NCBI GenBank assembly: GCA_001873755.1
Contig: MNZT01000104.1
Location: forward strand, 1 to 5,821
From: Candidatus Wirthbacteria bacterium CG2_30_54_11
GTDB taxonomy: Bacteria; Patescibacteriota; CG2-30-54-11
Direction: 5' to 3'
DNA: 5,821 bases
The translations under genes were made by a program, and so were the position numbers. Position 1 is the first letter of the stretch. Each line of letters opens with the position of its first letter. The notes below the pieces were generated by a model. That model was not told where the DNA came from. It made no database searches and worked only from the letters and a program-made list of their open reading frames with translations. Positions 1-5,773 of the stretch are shown here, piece by piece.

Positions 1-107
1 GTCTTGGTACTCACCTGGTACTGCTGGCTCAATTGGGCAACGGTCTCGCCAGCCTTCAACTTTTCCATGATCGCACGTTTTGTCTCGGCAGGGATCCTTT
101 GAAACAT
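1..107 (-). CDS. Transposase orfA, N-terminal fragment (IS3-like)
   Basis: Only the first 35 codons are present; the gene runs off the left edge. The translation begins MFQRIPAETKRAIMEKLK and continues through AGETVAQLSQQYQVSTKT. This is the first helix and the start of a helix-turn-helix of the kind found at the front of IS3-family OrfA proteins, which bind the element's terminal repeats. The start at 107 is well supported: the minus strand has AAAAGGAG ending 6-7 nt before the ATG. In IS3 elements OrfA is usually fused to the DDE-type OrfB by programmed frameshifting, but OrfB is not in the window. A cellular HTH regulator is possible, but the nearby terminal repeat favours transposase. Confidence 0.75.
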   Translation of the reverse strand, partial: MFQRIPAETKRAIMEKLKAGETVAQLSQQYQVSTK

Positions 108-153
108 TTCGACTCCTTTTTGTCTCCCTTTCCCTACCATACCTTTGGACTAC

Positions 154-179
154 GTGTCTAGTTTACGGGGTACCTGCCA
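154..179 (-). repeat. Probable IS terminal inverted repeat
   Basis: Read on the minus strand, the repeat begins TGGCAGGTACC at 179 and ends in GACAC at 154, 26 bp in all. It has the 5'-TG tip, the internal ACCC block and the GACAC inner end typical of IS3-type ends. It lies 46 bp upstream of the orfA start, a normal distance. The partner repeat is outside the window, so the exact boundary is inferred. Confidence 0.6.
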
Positions 180-180
180 A

Positions 181-822
181 ATGATAAATTGGGAAGCTAC
201 AAAACTCAGTGGCAGATTTGGCATACCAGTACGAACTGTAGTGGGCGATCTGACCAAATCAGTTCCCAGTACAGACAGCGAGTGTCCTGAGACGATACAT
301 GGTGTCCTGCACATTCCCTTTGGATATTTTTCTGCAGGAATCATGGATGTGGTCGGACCCTATATGAGTTTGGCCCGATTACCCTCTCTTTTGAGGTTAT
401 TTGATTCCGGCTTTTCCCATGATGCAATACTGTTCATCGCAGATACCGAACAGAGAAAAAGAGCTATTTTACGACCCCACCTCTCTCCGCAATCAGGACG
501 GGATGATGAATTCCAGGCCTTTTCTGATTGGGTGCGCGCTACCTATCAGTTAGAAATTCCAGAAGAGTGGATACGATTATTCCGTGAAGATCTTTTTCCA
601 CATCGGAGGGTATTTCGTGATCCCAGTCGGATCGTCCCTCTTCATCAAAAAATACTGGGAGAGTTCCCTGATCCTTATACACTGGCACTCATGACCTCAG
701 CAACCACACCTCAATTCATGAGGCCTGAGTCACCAAACCCTGATCGCATATTCCGAGATATGCTGTTTTGTCGGGGATCCCGGATGACGGCAACTGAATC
801 CTCCACACATGTATCCCGGTGA
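181..822 (+). CDS. Hypothetical protein, possibly 5'-truncated by the IS
   Basis: I do not recognise this protein. The ATG at 181 gives 213 residues starting MINWEATKLSGRFGIPVRT. A longer frame begins at a TTG at 145, but that lies inside the IS end, so 181 is the first start outside the element. No convincing ribosome binding site precedes it: the GGGG at 167-170 belongs to the IS terminal repeat. The protein has no clear signal peptide or membrane helix. Around residues 40-55 it is hydrophobic and glycine-rich (HIPFGYFSAGIMDVVGPYM). The rest is soluble and charged, with several aromatic/arginine runs such as FREDLFPHRRVFRDPSR. Base composition is visibly more AT-rich than the downstream genes, which suggests acquired DNA or a decaying gene. 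The frame is open for its whole length, so it may be the intact C-terminal part of a longer gene disrupted by the insertion, or a small intact gene. Confidence 0.5.
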   Translation: MINWEATKLSGRFGIPVRTVVGDLTKSVPSTDSECPETIHGVLHIPFGYFSAGIMDVVGPYMSLARLPSLLRLFDSGFSHDAILFIADTEQRKRAILRPHLSPQSGRDDEFQAFSDWVRATYQLEIPEEWIRLFREDLFPHRRVFRDPSRIVPLHQKILGEFPDPYTLALMTSATTPQFMRPESPNPDRIFRDMLFCRGSRMTATESSTHVSR

Positions 823-867
823 GACTGTTCAAAGGCCATGGACTACAAAGGTGTCCGGGCAGGTCCG

Positions 868-897
868 TTGCCCATACGGTGCATTTATAGTACGGTG
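868..897 (+). promoter_or_regulatory. Possible promoter region with a direct repeat upstream of the CNNM gene
   Basis: The gap 823-934 must hold the start signals of the gene at 935. It contains TATAGT at 886-891, a good -10 match without a good -35 partner, and TTGCCC at 868-873, which is 12 bp from it and so too close. The heptamer TACGGTG occurs twice, at 875-881 and 891-897, 16 bp apart, flanking the TATAGT. That arrangement could suit a regulator site but is unproven. Confidence 0.25.
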
Positions 898-934
898 TAC
901 GAGTAGATCATCATTATTTCCTGCGTGAACAACT

Positions 935-2248
935 ATGGGCAGTGTTGTCTGGCATATCACGGTCATCCTTTTGCTCATCTTAGCGAACGGTTTTTTTTCG
1001 TTGGCCGAGATCGCCATACTGTCCAGCCGCAAAGCCCTGCTCAGGGAAAAAGCTGACCTCGGCGACCCTCGTGCAAAGGCCACTCTCCACCTGCTTAAAC
1101 ACCGGGACCGGTTCCTGGCGACCGTCCAGGTAGGGATCACTGCGGTAGGGATCCTGGCCGGAGCATTCGGCAGTGCTACACTGGCTGAACCTCTCGGCAA
1201 CCTCATTGCTTCCATCAACTGGCTCGCGCCCTACAGCACCGGTCTGGCAGTGTTCATCGTGGTCACTGTGATCACCTGCATCTCTATCGTCTGGGGCGAA
1301 CTGTTCCCCAAACGGATCGCGCTGGGCAGACCGGAAGAATTCGCACTGCTGGTCGCCCGGCCGATGCTCTTCATCGAGTCCATTTCCCTGCCTTTCATCC
1401 GTCTGCTGACCCGGACCACTGACCTCACCCTGCATCTGTTCCGGATCGATCATCCCTCCGAACTCGCCGTGTCAGAGGAGGAAGTGAAATACCTGCTGAA
1501 AAAAGGAACGCAGGCAGGGATCTTCGAGACCGAAGAGCACGATATGGTAGAGGGCGTACTGGAACTCGGGGACCGCATGGTGAGCAGCCTCATGACCCCC
1601 AGTTCCGAGATAGACTGGCTGGACATGGAACAGCCCATCAACGATATCTATGAAACCATCATCCACAGCAATCGCTCCCGGTTCCCGGTCGCCGAGGGTG
1701 GACTGAACAAGGTCATCGGCATCGTCCGCGCCAAGGACCTCCTGAGGCTCAAGCAATTGAACTCCAGGGACGAGATACTCAGGGTCATGCAGCCGACCCT
1801 TTTCGTCCCGGAGAACATGAGCGCACTGGATGTCCTGAAAGCCTTTCGCGAATCAGGCACGCACCTCGCCCTGGTGGTCGACGAATACGGCGAGGTCATC
1901 GGTGTGGCTACGGTCACCGACCTGCTGGAAGCGATCGTGGGCGAGATCCCGACCAGGGATGACCCCCAGGACGACGGACGGACGGTTCAGCGGGAAGATG
2001 GTTCCTATCTGGTGGACGGCATGCTTTCCATCGAGGAACTGAAGGACCTGCTGCAGGTCCGCGCCCTGCCGGACGAGGACAGCGGCGCCTACCAGACCCT
2101 AGGCGGACTGGTCATGTCGCTGACCTCTGACATCCCCTCCCCGGGTGACAAGTGTCAGATGGGTGATTGGGAATTTGAAGTCATGGATATGGACGGCATG
2201 CGCGTGGACAAAGTGCTGATCAAACGCCAGGGACCGATCACCGGATAG
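935..2248 (+). CDS. CNNM/CorC (HlyC/CorC) family divalent cation transporter
   Basis: A full-length 437-residue member of the CNNM/CorC family of inner-membrane proteins, which export or sense Mg2+ and sometimes Co2+. Domains run in the expected order. The CNNM (DUF21) transmembrane domain spans about residues 5-185, with the conserved ANGFFSLAEIA block at 17-27, further helices near 62-84, 99-120 and 136-158, and the GELFPK motif at 121-126. A CBS pair spans about 205-340, with the MTP signature at 220-222, SRFPV at 248-252 and VVDEYGEVIG at 314-323. The C-terminal CorC_HlyC domain spans about 350-430 and includes YQTLGGLVM and FEVMDMDGMRVDKV. CBS pairs in this family bind adenine nucleotides and gate the membrane domain. 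The start is fixed by an in-frame TGA at 926-928, and no strong ribosome binding site is visible, so initiation may be weak or leaderless-like. Paralogues differ in role (Mg2+ efflux versus the historical 'hemolysin' label), so I give no symbol. No key motif is missing and the gene looks intact. Confidence 0.93.
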   Translation: MGSVVWHITVILLLILANGFFSLAEIAILSSRKALLREKADLGDPRAKATLHLLKHRDRFLATVQVGITAVGILAGAFGSATLAEPLGNLIASINWLAPYSTGLAVFIVVTVITCISIVWGELFPKRIALGRPEEFALLVARPMLFIESISLPFIRLLTRTTDLTLHLFRIDHPSELAVSEEEVKYLLKKGTQAGIFETEEHDMVEGVLELGDRMVSSLMTPSSEIDWLDMEQPINDIYETIIHSNRSRFPVAEGGLNKVIGIVRAKDLLRLKQLNSRDEILRVMQPTLFVPENMSALDVLKAFRESGTHLALVVDEYGEVIGVATVTDLLEAIVGEIPTRDDPQDDGRTVQREDGSYLVDGMLSIEELKDLLQVRALPDEDSGAYQTLGGLVMSLTSDIPSPGDKCQMGDWEFEVMDMDGMRVDKVLIKRQGPITG

Positions 2249-2252
2249 GCCC

Positions 2253-2281
2253 GCGACAAAATGCCGTTCTGGCTGTATACT
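2253..2281 (+). promoter_or_regulatory. Candidate sigma-70-type promoter for the HEAAH gene
   Basis: GCGACA at 2253-2258 and TATACT at 2276-2281 are separated by 17 bp. They match the -35 consensus in 4 of 6 positions and the -10 consensus in 5 of 6. Transcription would start near 2288, just after the CNNM stop, giving a leader of about 88 nt before the ATG at 2376. The good spacing makes independent transcription of the downstream gene plausible. Confidence 0.45.
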
Positions 2282-2288
2282 GTAGTAC

Positions 2289-2328
2289 TCGACCGGTACA
2301 GAGATGCGAGTGCGACGGTACTGGTCGA
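2289..2328 (+). repeat. Inverted repeat at the start of the predicted leader
   Basis: TCGACCGGTAC at 2289-2299 is the inverse complement of GTACTGGTCGA at 2318-2328 except for one position, which becomes a G-U pair in RNA. The loop is 18 nt. It starts at or next to the predicted transcription start. It has no T-run after it, so it is not a normal terminator for the CNNM gene. It could be an operator for a dimeric repressor or a 5' hairpin that stabilises the mRNA. Confidence 0.5.
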
Positions 2329-2375
2329 CGATCTGATTTCTATTGATCACCAGAGCAGTCACCTTGAAAGAGGAC

Positions 2376-4148
2376 ATGCAAGAAGAACAGTCAGAACAAA
2401 CGGCGGTAAGTACCACCGGTATGGAACCAGAGAGGGAAGATGACCCCGAGAGAGAGGCGCTGAAGACAGCGTTCAGCCGTTTTGATGCGACCTCCTGGGC
2501 TGCCATCCTGCAATACATACTCGGAATACCTGACCAGAAATTCGCTGAGTATCTTCAAGCGCACGACCTCGGCCATCTGCTCTCGAACGATAAACCGATC
2601 CCGCCCGAGACAGCGATGATCGAAGTGGCCGATTACGTCCAGTACTATCTGCAAAGCCATCAAAACGAACAGGACCCGCAATCGCAGGCGCTCAGAAATC
2701 AGCTTGCATACCAGGTCCCGTACCTGTGCGTTGTGCGCCTGGACGAAGAAATCAACGCTGAGATGCGCTATCGGGAATCCGGCAGTACGTTCCGATCATT
2801 GATCGACCTCCTCAGAGAATCTTATACACAGGCACACAAATGTGAGGGGTTCTCAGCGCTTCAGGCAGCCGCCAGGGACAGCATCTCAGATCACCTTCGC
2901 CTCGAGGAGTTCCTCTGGTTCCACTGTACCCTTTCCAGAGAGCAGATCGAGCCAGCCCTCGCCGCTCTGCGCACCTATCGCAACCAGCCTCATTTCTGGG
3001 AGGCCAAGGTCCGAATGCTCGTCCGGTCCCAGGCCATCCGCCAACAGTTGGGTCTCGGGAGCGAGCAGGACCTGCAGGCCATGGTCGCGTCGTGGTTCCC
3101 GGCCGGAGAACAAGCGTTCGCATGGATAGATGTACCTCGGCATTGCCAGCGGTACCTCGCTCAGGGCAGCCTGCAGGCCGAACTCGCCGGGATAGCCGAA
3201 GCGCTTCAGGTCACCCCCGCCGGCAACACGCTGTCACTGACAGAGATCTTCGACGGGCTCGCCCGGGAGAGGGAACGAAACGACCATCGGATCGACCTGG
3301 AGGGGCTTACCTCCTATGAGGAAGCCCTGGCCCTGGTCAGCACGGTATTCCCCGGATGGGAAGGATGCGCTTCCATGTTCCCCATTTCCGACATCTCCCG
3401 GGTCCCCTGGTCTGCCACCTTCCCGCTCCCTACACCCTCAGAAGGTGAGGATGAATACTTTTCGACCATCATCGTCAACACCCGGAGAGGACGCGACTAC
3501 ACTCTGACCGCCGCTCTCCATGAAGCCGCTCATGCCTATCAGTATTTCCTGGTCCAGCAGGCCAAAAAGGCAGGCAAGGTATCGGATGAGCAATTCGACC
3601 GGTTCCGTCGCAATGACAACCGGATCGAACCGATCGCCATGCTGCTGGAACTGTCCATACTGAGGGCAGAGGGTACCGGAAGTACGAGTATGCGGGCTTT
3701 TAATCTCGAGTACTACCGCGGTGCCTGCCAGGCACAGATCGAACTCTACGCACTTCACCGTATCGCGGAAATGATGCAGAGCCGTCAAGAACTGACAGAC
3801 GAAGAAGTGACCTTGGTTGCGATTGAAGTCCAGAACTATGCAGAGAGGGTGTATGCAAAATATGCACCCGGCACGATCACCGGAGCGGATGATATTTTGG
3901 CTGATCTCCAATCAGGGCTGAACTATATCGAAGGCGACATCGCATCCAGCGGTTCAGATCTGACCGACCAACTGATCGAATGGTTCACGACAAAAATAGG
4001 TCCAAAGTGGTATCGGGATGACGTGGGACTGAAGGTCTACTACTATCTGATGGTTGAGATCGCGCAGATCGACCATGTCCCCGATATCCTGAACAGACTG
4101 GAAGGTATTCTTGCCAGACATACACCGGCAGGATCATCAGCCGAGTAA
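2376..4148 (+). CDS. HEAAH-motif protein, probable zinc metallopeptidase-like
   Basis: A large protein of 590 residues from the ATG at 2376. An in-frame TTG at 2343 would add 11 residues, but the ATG is preceded by AAAGAGG (spacing only 2 nt), so I prefer it. There is no signal peptide or membrane helix, so it is probably cytoplasmic. In numbering from the 2376 start, residues 1-35 are acidic and probably disordered. A long helical region follows. The sequence ALHEAAHAYQYF then places an HExxH zinc motif at about residues 382-386. The segment RIEPIAMLLE follows, with a glutamate about 32 residues after the second histidine. In gluzincins such as peptidase families M3 and M32, a downstream Glu in a comparable position is the third zinc ligand, and the helix pattern fits. 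I see no further active-site His/Tyr block typical of M3, so the exact family is open. The last ~140 residues are helical and unassigned. Peptidase activity is inferred from the motif alone; substrate unknown. The gene is convergent with the one at 4209-5201. Confidence 0.85.
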   Translation: MQEEQSEQTAVSTTGMEPEREDDPEREALKTAFSRFDATSWAAILQYILGIPDQKFAEYLQAHDLGHLLSNDKPIPPETAMIEVADYVQYYLQSHQNEQDPQSQALRNQLAYQVPYLCVVRLDEEINAEMRYRESGSTFRSLIDLLRESYTQAHKCEGFSALQAAARDSISDHLRLEEFLWFHCTLSREQIEPALAALRTYRNQPHFWEAKVRMLVRSQAIRQQLGLGSEQDLQAMVASWFPAGEQAFAWIDVPRHCQRYLAQGSLQAELAGIAEALQVTPAGNTLSLTEIFDGLARERERNDHRIDLEGLTSYEEALALVSTVFPGWEGCASMFPISDISRVPWSATFPLPTPSEGEDEYFSTIIVNTRRGRDYTLTAALHEAAHAYQYFLVQQAKKAGKVSDEQFDRFRRNDNRIEPIAMLLELSILRAEGTGSTSMRAFNLEYYRGACQAQIELYALHRIAEMMQSRQELTDEEVTLVAIEVQNYAERVYAKYAPGTITGADDILADLQSGLNYIEGDIASSGSDLTDQLIEWFTTKIGPKWYRDDVGLKVYYYLMVEIAQIDHVPDILNRLEGILARHTPAGSSAE

Positions 4149-4157
4149 CCTCATCCG

Positions 4158-4188
4158 TGCAGCAAGTTCAACTGATTTCGCTGCTGCA
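4158..4188. repeat. Hairpin between convergent genes
   Basis: In the 60-bp gap between two convergent genes, TGCAGCA at 4158-4164 and TGCTGCA at 4182-4188 are perfect inverse complements with a 17-nt loop. No T-run follows on either strand, so this is at best a weak or factor-assisted bidirectional terminator. Confidence 0.3.
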
Positions 4189-4208
4189 TACGAATACCGT
4201 TCCACCCG

Positions 4209-5201
4209 CTACCTGTCCAGCAGCGCCCACTCCTCTGCATCCGTGGTCCACTCGCTGTAGATGGCAAACCCGTCGACCGGGAACCCGTTCATGCTACCGC
4301 GCCGGATGCCTTCCAGTCCTGCTTCCAGATTCTCGCCCGAGGCATAAGCGCCGGCATAGGTCGGCACGCCGATGAGTACGGGCACGCCACTCGCTCTGAC
4401 CTTCTGGACTTCTTCCAGGTGCCAGGCGATACGCTCAGCATAGAGGTCCGGGTCAGAGATGCCGATGTTGTAGCTCATGATCACCAGCTGGTCAGTGAAC
4501 AGGCTGACCGTGTCATAGTACTCAGGCAGCCAGGACCAGAAGAACGGCTTGCCTGAATCCAGCCATTCCTGCTGCCTCTCAGCCGTCGCCAGAAAAATGA
4601 CTGCCGTAGACAGTTTTTTCCCTCGCGCTTTGAGCCCTTCGTGCAGCCCGGAAAGCGAAATCAGAAAATCCTTTGATCCGCTTTCTACCGGCTCCATATC
4701 CAGGTGTATTCCATCGAAACCAAAGTCATCAACCAGCTGGAAAGCCGTGCTTTCTATGGAGTTCAACATCTTGTAGTCGGTGATATCGATTTTGGTGCTG
4801 ACCGAGGTGCCTTCGTAATCTTCGGTAAGTATTCCCATCCAGGCATAGAGCGTGGCCTCGGGATACGCTTTGCGGAAGGTCTTCAAAAAGATATCCAGGT
4901 ACGCCGCCCGCGAAGTATAAAATGACCCGTCCGGCAGGAGCGGGGTCGTATGGACGAACACACAGGAGACATCATGATCGCGGAACTTGAGCGCCAGATC
5001 CGTGACCTCCTGTGCCGTATGCTCTGCCTCTATCCAGCTGTGCCCGAGCCAGATGGCATTGCAGCTGGTCTGTGGGGCGTGATAGGGAGGCAGCTTCGAC
5101 TTCTGATATTCAAGTACGGCCCACATGCTGAGCACGATGGCGCTGAACACAAGTGCGGCCAGACTGAGCCAGCGGTAGATGTGAACCAATGTTTTCAACA
5201 T
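4209..5201 (-). CDS. Membrane-anchored GH18-like TIM-barrel protein
   Basis: A 330-residue protein with an uncleaved-looking signal anchor at residues 12-31 (LSLAALVFSAIVLSMWAVLE), which places the rest outside the cytoplasm. The body looks like a GH18-type (chitinase-like) barrel. Strand-end patterns are VSCVFVHTTPLL (78-89), TLYAWMGIL (117-125), FGFDGIHLDMEP (160-171), KLSTAVIFLA (196-205), DQLVIMSYNIG (237-247), VPVLIGVPTYAG (273-284) and GFAIYSEW (311-318). The GH18 acid motif DGxDxDxE appears as D163-G-I-H166-L-D168-M-E170. The catalytic glutamate and the preceding aspartate are kept, but the first Asp of the triad is His. The MSYN segment corresponds to the substrate-contacting tyrosine region of GH18 proteins. 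Function could be hydrolysis of a cell-wall or exopolysaccharide glycan, or carbohydrate binding only. The start is supported by GGAG 8 nt upstream and a candidate promoter. The family call at fold level is fairly firm; the activity is not. Confidence 0.82.
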   Translation of the reverse strand: MLKTLVHIYRWLSLAALVFSAIVLSMWAVLEYQKSKLPPYHAPQTSCNAIWLGHSWIEAEHTAQEVTDLALKFRDHDVSCVFVHTTPLLPDGSFYTSRAAYLDIFLKTFRKAYPEATLYAWMGILTEDYEGTSVSTKIDITDYKMLNSIESTAFQLVDDFGFDGIHLDMEPVESGSKDFLISLSGLHEGLKARGKKLSTAVIFLATAERQQEWLDSGKPFFWSWLPEYYDTVSLFTDQLVIMSYNIGISDPDLYAERIAWHLEEVQKVRASGVPVLIGVPTYAGAYASGENLEAGLEGIRRGSMNGFPVDGFAIYSEWTTDAEEWALLDR

Positions 5202-5229
5202 ATCTGCTTCTCCAGTATGAAGTACCGGT

Positions 5230-5238
5230 ATAATAGCA
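5230..5238 (-). promoter_or_regulatory. Candidate extended -10 promoter for the GH18-like gene
   Basis: On the minus strand the sequence reads TGC followed by TATTAT (5238 down to 5230), an extended -10 element. Transcription would begin near 5222, leaving a leader of about 20 nt that includes the GGAG ribosome binding site. There is no good -35, which an extended -10 can compensate for. Confidence 0.4.
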
Positions 5239-5249
5239 TCATTTCAGGC

Positions 5250-5278
5250 TTGCAGGGAATCTATCGGACTGCTACAAT
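5250..5278 (+). promoter_or_regulatory. Probable tRNA promoter
   Basis: TTGCAG at 5250-5255 and TACAAT at 5273-5278 are 17 bp apart, and TGC directly precedes the -10, giving an extended -10. Transcription would begin about 10 nt upstream of the mature tRNA 5' end at 5297, which fits a short 5' leader removed by RNase P. Confidence 0.6.
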
Positions 5279-5296
5279 ATTTCGTGCCCCTCACAT

Positions 5297-5371
5297 GGGC
5301 TGCTAGCTCAATGGTAGAGCAGTTGCCTCTTAAGCAATTGGTTCCGGGTTCGAGCCCCGGGCAGCTCACCA
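5297..5371 (+). tRNA. trnK: tRNA-Lys (anticodon CUU), CCA encoded
   Basis: The full cloverleaf can be folded by hand and is 75 nt with CCA. The acceptor stem GGGCTGC pairs with GCAGCTC, with one G-U. The D arm is GCTC/GAGC around AATGGTA. The anticodon stem is GTTGC/GCAAT with loop CTCTTAA, placing anticodon CTT at 5329-5331, which reads AAG lysine codons. The variable region is TGGTT. The T arm is CCGGG/CCCGG around TTCGAGC, and A-CCA ends at 5371. No base pair is broken and there is no intron. It has its own promoter upstream. Immediately downstream is a hairpin whose left arm includes the ACCA tail, and a second copy of the tRNA 3' end lies 132 bp further on. Confidence 0.97.
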
Positions 5372-5403
5372 TCCTACGCTGAGAAGCTTCGGATGGTAAA
5401 CCA
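5353..5403 (+). repeat. 51-bp direct repeat, copy 1 (includes tRNA 3' end)
   Basis: This copy covers the last 19 nt of the tRNA (AGCCCCGGGCAGCTCACCA) plus 32 bp downstream. It is identical over all 51 bp to 5485-5535. The two copies start 132 bp apart with 81 bp between them. Each includes the hairpin that uses the ACCA sequence. Confidence 0.95.
5368..5397 (+). repeat. Hairpin that captures the tRNA ACCA tail
   Basis: ACCATCC at 5368-5374 pairs perfectly with GGATGGT at 5391-5397. Inside, a TAC/TTC internal loop is followed by GCT/AGC pairs closed by a GAGA tetraloop. The first four bases of the left arm are the tRNA discriminator and CCA. In the precursor RNA this fold would hide the mature 3' end. 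The same sequence recurs at 5500-5529 without a functional tRNA in front. Confidence 0.7.
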
Positions 5404-5434
5404 AAGGACATCAGCACCTTGGGCGAGAAGTTTA

Positions 5435-5484
5435 TCCTCCGTAGTCCTGAGCGAGGTCCTCCGAAGCCGAAGGACGTAGGGGGA
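5435..5484 (+). repeat. Second imperfect hairpin between the direct repeats
   Basis: The arms 5435-5448 and 5471-5484 pair as six outer base pairs (one G-U), a GTA/GTA internal loop and five inner pairs. The 22-nt top includes CCGAAGCCGAAGG-type repetition. The plan, long outer stem plus a 3x3 internal loop plus inner stem, resembles the tRNA-adjacent hairpin, which suggests one family of palindromic repeat. Confidence 0.55.
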
Positions 5485-5535
5485 AGCCCCGGGCAGCTCA
5501 CCATCCTACGCTGAGAAGCTTCGGATGGTAAACCA
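5485..5535 (+). repeat. 51-bp direct repeat, copy 2 (orphan tRNA 3' end)
   Basis: Identical to 5353-5403. It carries the T-arm 3' strand, acceptor 3' strand and CCA of tRNA-Lys, but the sequence before it (GTAGGGGGA) does not form the rest of a tRNA, so it is a 3' fragment rather than a gene. Confidence 0.95.
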
Positions 5536-5548
5536 TAGTGATTCAACG

Positions 5549-5581
5549 AAAGATGGCGTCATTACGCCATCTTTTTTGTTT
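5549..5581 (+). terminator. Rho-independent terminator of the tRNA transcript
   Basis: AAAGATGGCGT at 5549-5559 and ACGCCATCTTT at 5564-5574 form an 11-bp perfect stem with a CATT loop. With the end of the stem, the following bases make a T-rich run (TTTTTTGTTT). It would end the tRNA transcript downstream of both direct repeats, so the primary transcript probably includes both copies. Confidence 0.88.
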
Positions 5582-5773
5582 GCCCGGATCCCAAGCTACC
5601 TGTCCATGTTCTGTACGATATGGCACCACAGAGGCACGAAATGATGTTCGAATTGAGTTTGAGATCCTGGTGGTATGAGTTGGCAATTTAAGGACACTCT
5701 GAAAAATGGGATACACGGTAGTGAGTAAAACGAGTAAAATGATGGCAGTTAGCCAAGGATGAGGAGAGAGCCC
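5582..5773. other. Non-coding gap; possible second IS end
   Basis: No gene or RNA is visible between the terminator and the next start. At 5681 the sequence TGGCAATTTAAGGACACTC begins with TG and resembles the terminal repeat of some insertion sequences. Further right, GAGTAAAA occurs twice in near tandem (5723-5730 and 5732-5739). Neither can be confirmed within this window. Confidence 0.3.

Larger units (their letters stand above)
1..179 (-). mobile_element. End of an IS3-family-like insertion sequence
   Basis: This is the transposase-proximal end of an insertion sequence whose remainder lies to the left of the window. Two things support it. A helix-turn-helix transposase orfA begins at 107 and reads leftward. 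About 50 bp upstream of that start, the minus strand reads TGGCAGGTACCCCG... and finishes with GACAC (179 down to 154), which matches the general TG...ACCC...GACAC layout I recall for IS3-family terminal repeats. The outer tip would be at 179. The opposite end, the second orf and the target duplication are outside the window, so the family call rests on this end only. Confidence 0.72.

Noticed and set aside
145..180. Extended N-terminus of the hypothetical gene from a TTG at 145
   Set aside because: This segment is the probable IS terminal repeat, so the extra residues would be encoded by the mobile element.
980..1453. Long antisense open frames inside the CNNM gene
   Set aside because: They overlap a clear family member in its conserved domain, have no ribosome binding site and give low-complexity charged peptides.
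3438..3911. Antisense open frame opposite the HEAAH motif
   Set aside because: It is a shadow of the coding strand's codon bias; there is no start signal and no recognisable domain.
5485..5503. Second tRNA gene
   Set aside because: Only the 3' 19 nt match; there is no D arm, anticodon arm or 5' acceptor strand before it.
5353..5535. CRISPR array
   Set aside because: There are only two copies, they are too long for a CRISPR repeat, the intervening 81 bp is itself a hairpin, one copy is part of a tRNA, and no cas genes are present.
5353..5535. attL/attR of an integrated genomic island
   Set aside because: Only 81 bp lies between the repeats and there is no integrase or cargo. It could be a deletion scar at most.
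5244..5546. Minus-strand open frame of 100 codons across the tRNA and repeats
   Set aside because: It is the antisense translation of tRNA-Lys and the duplicated hairpins. Its repeated peptide mirrors the 51-bp repeat, and it lacks a ribosome binding site.
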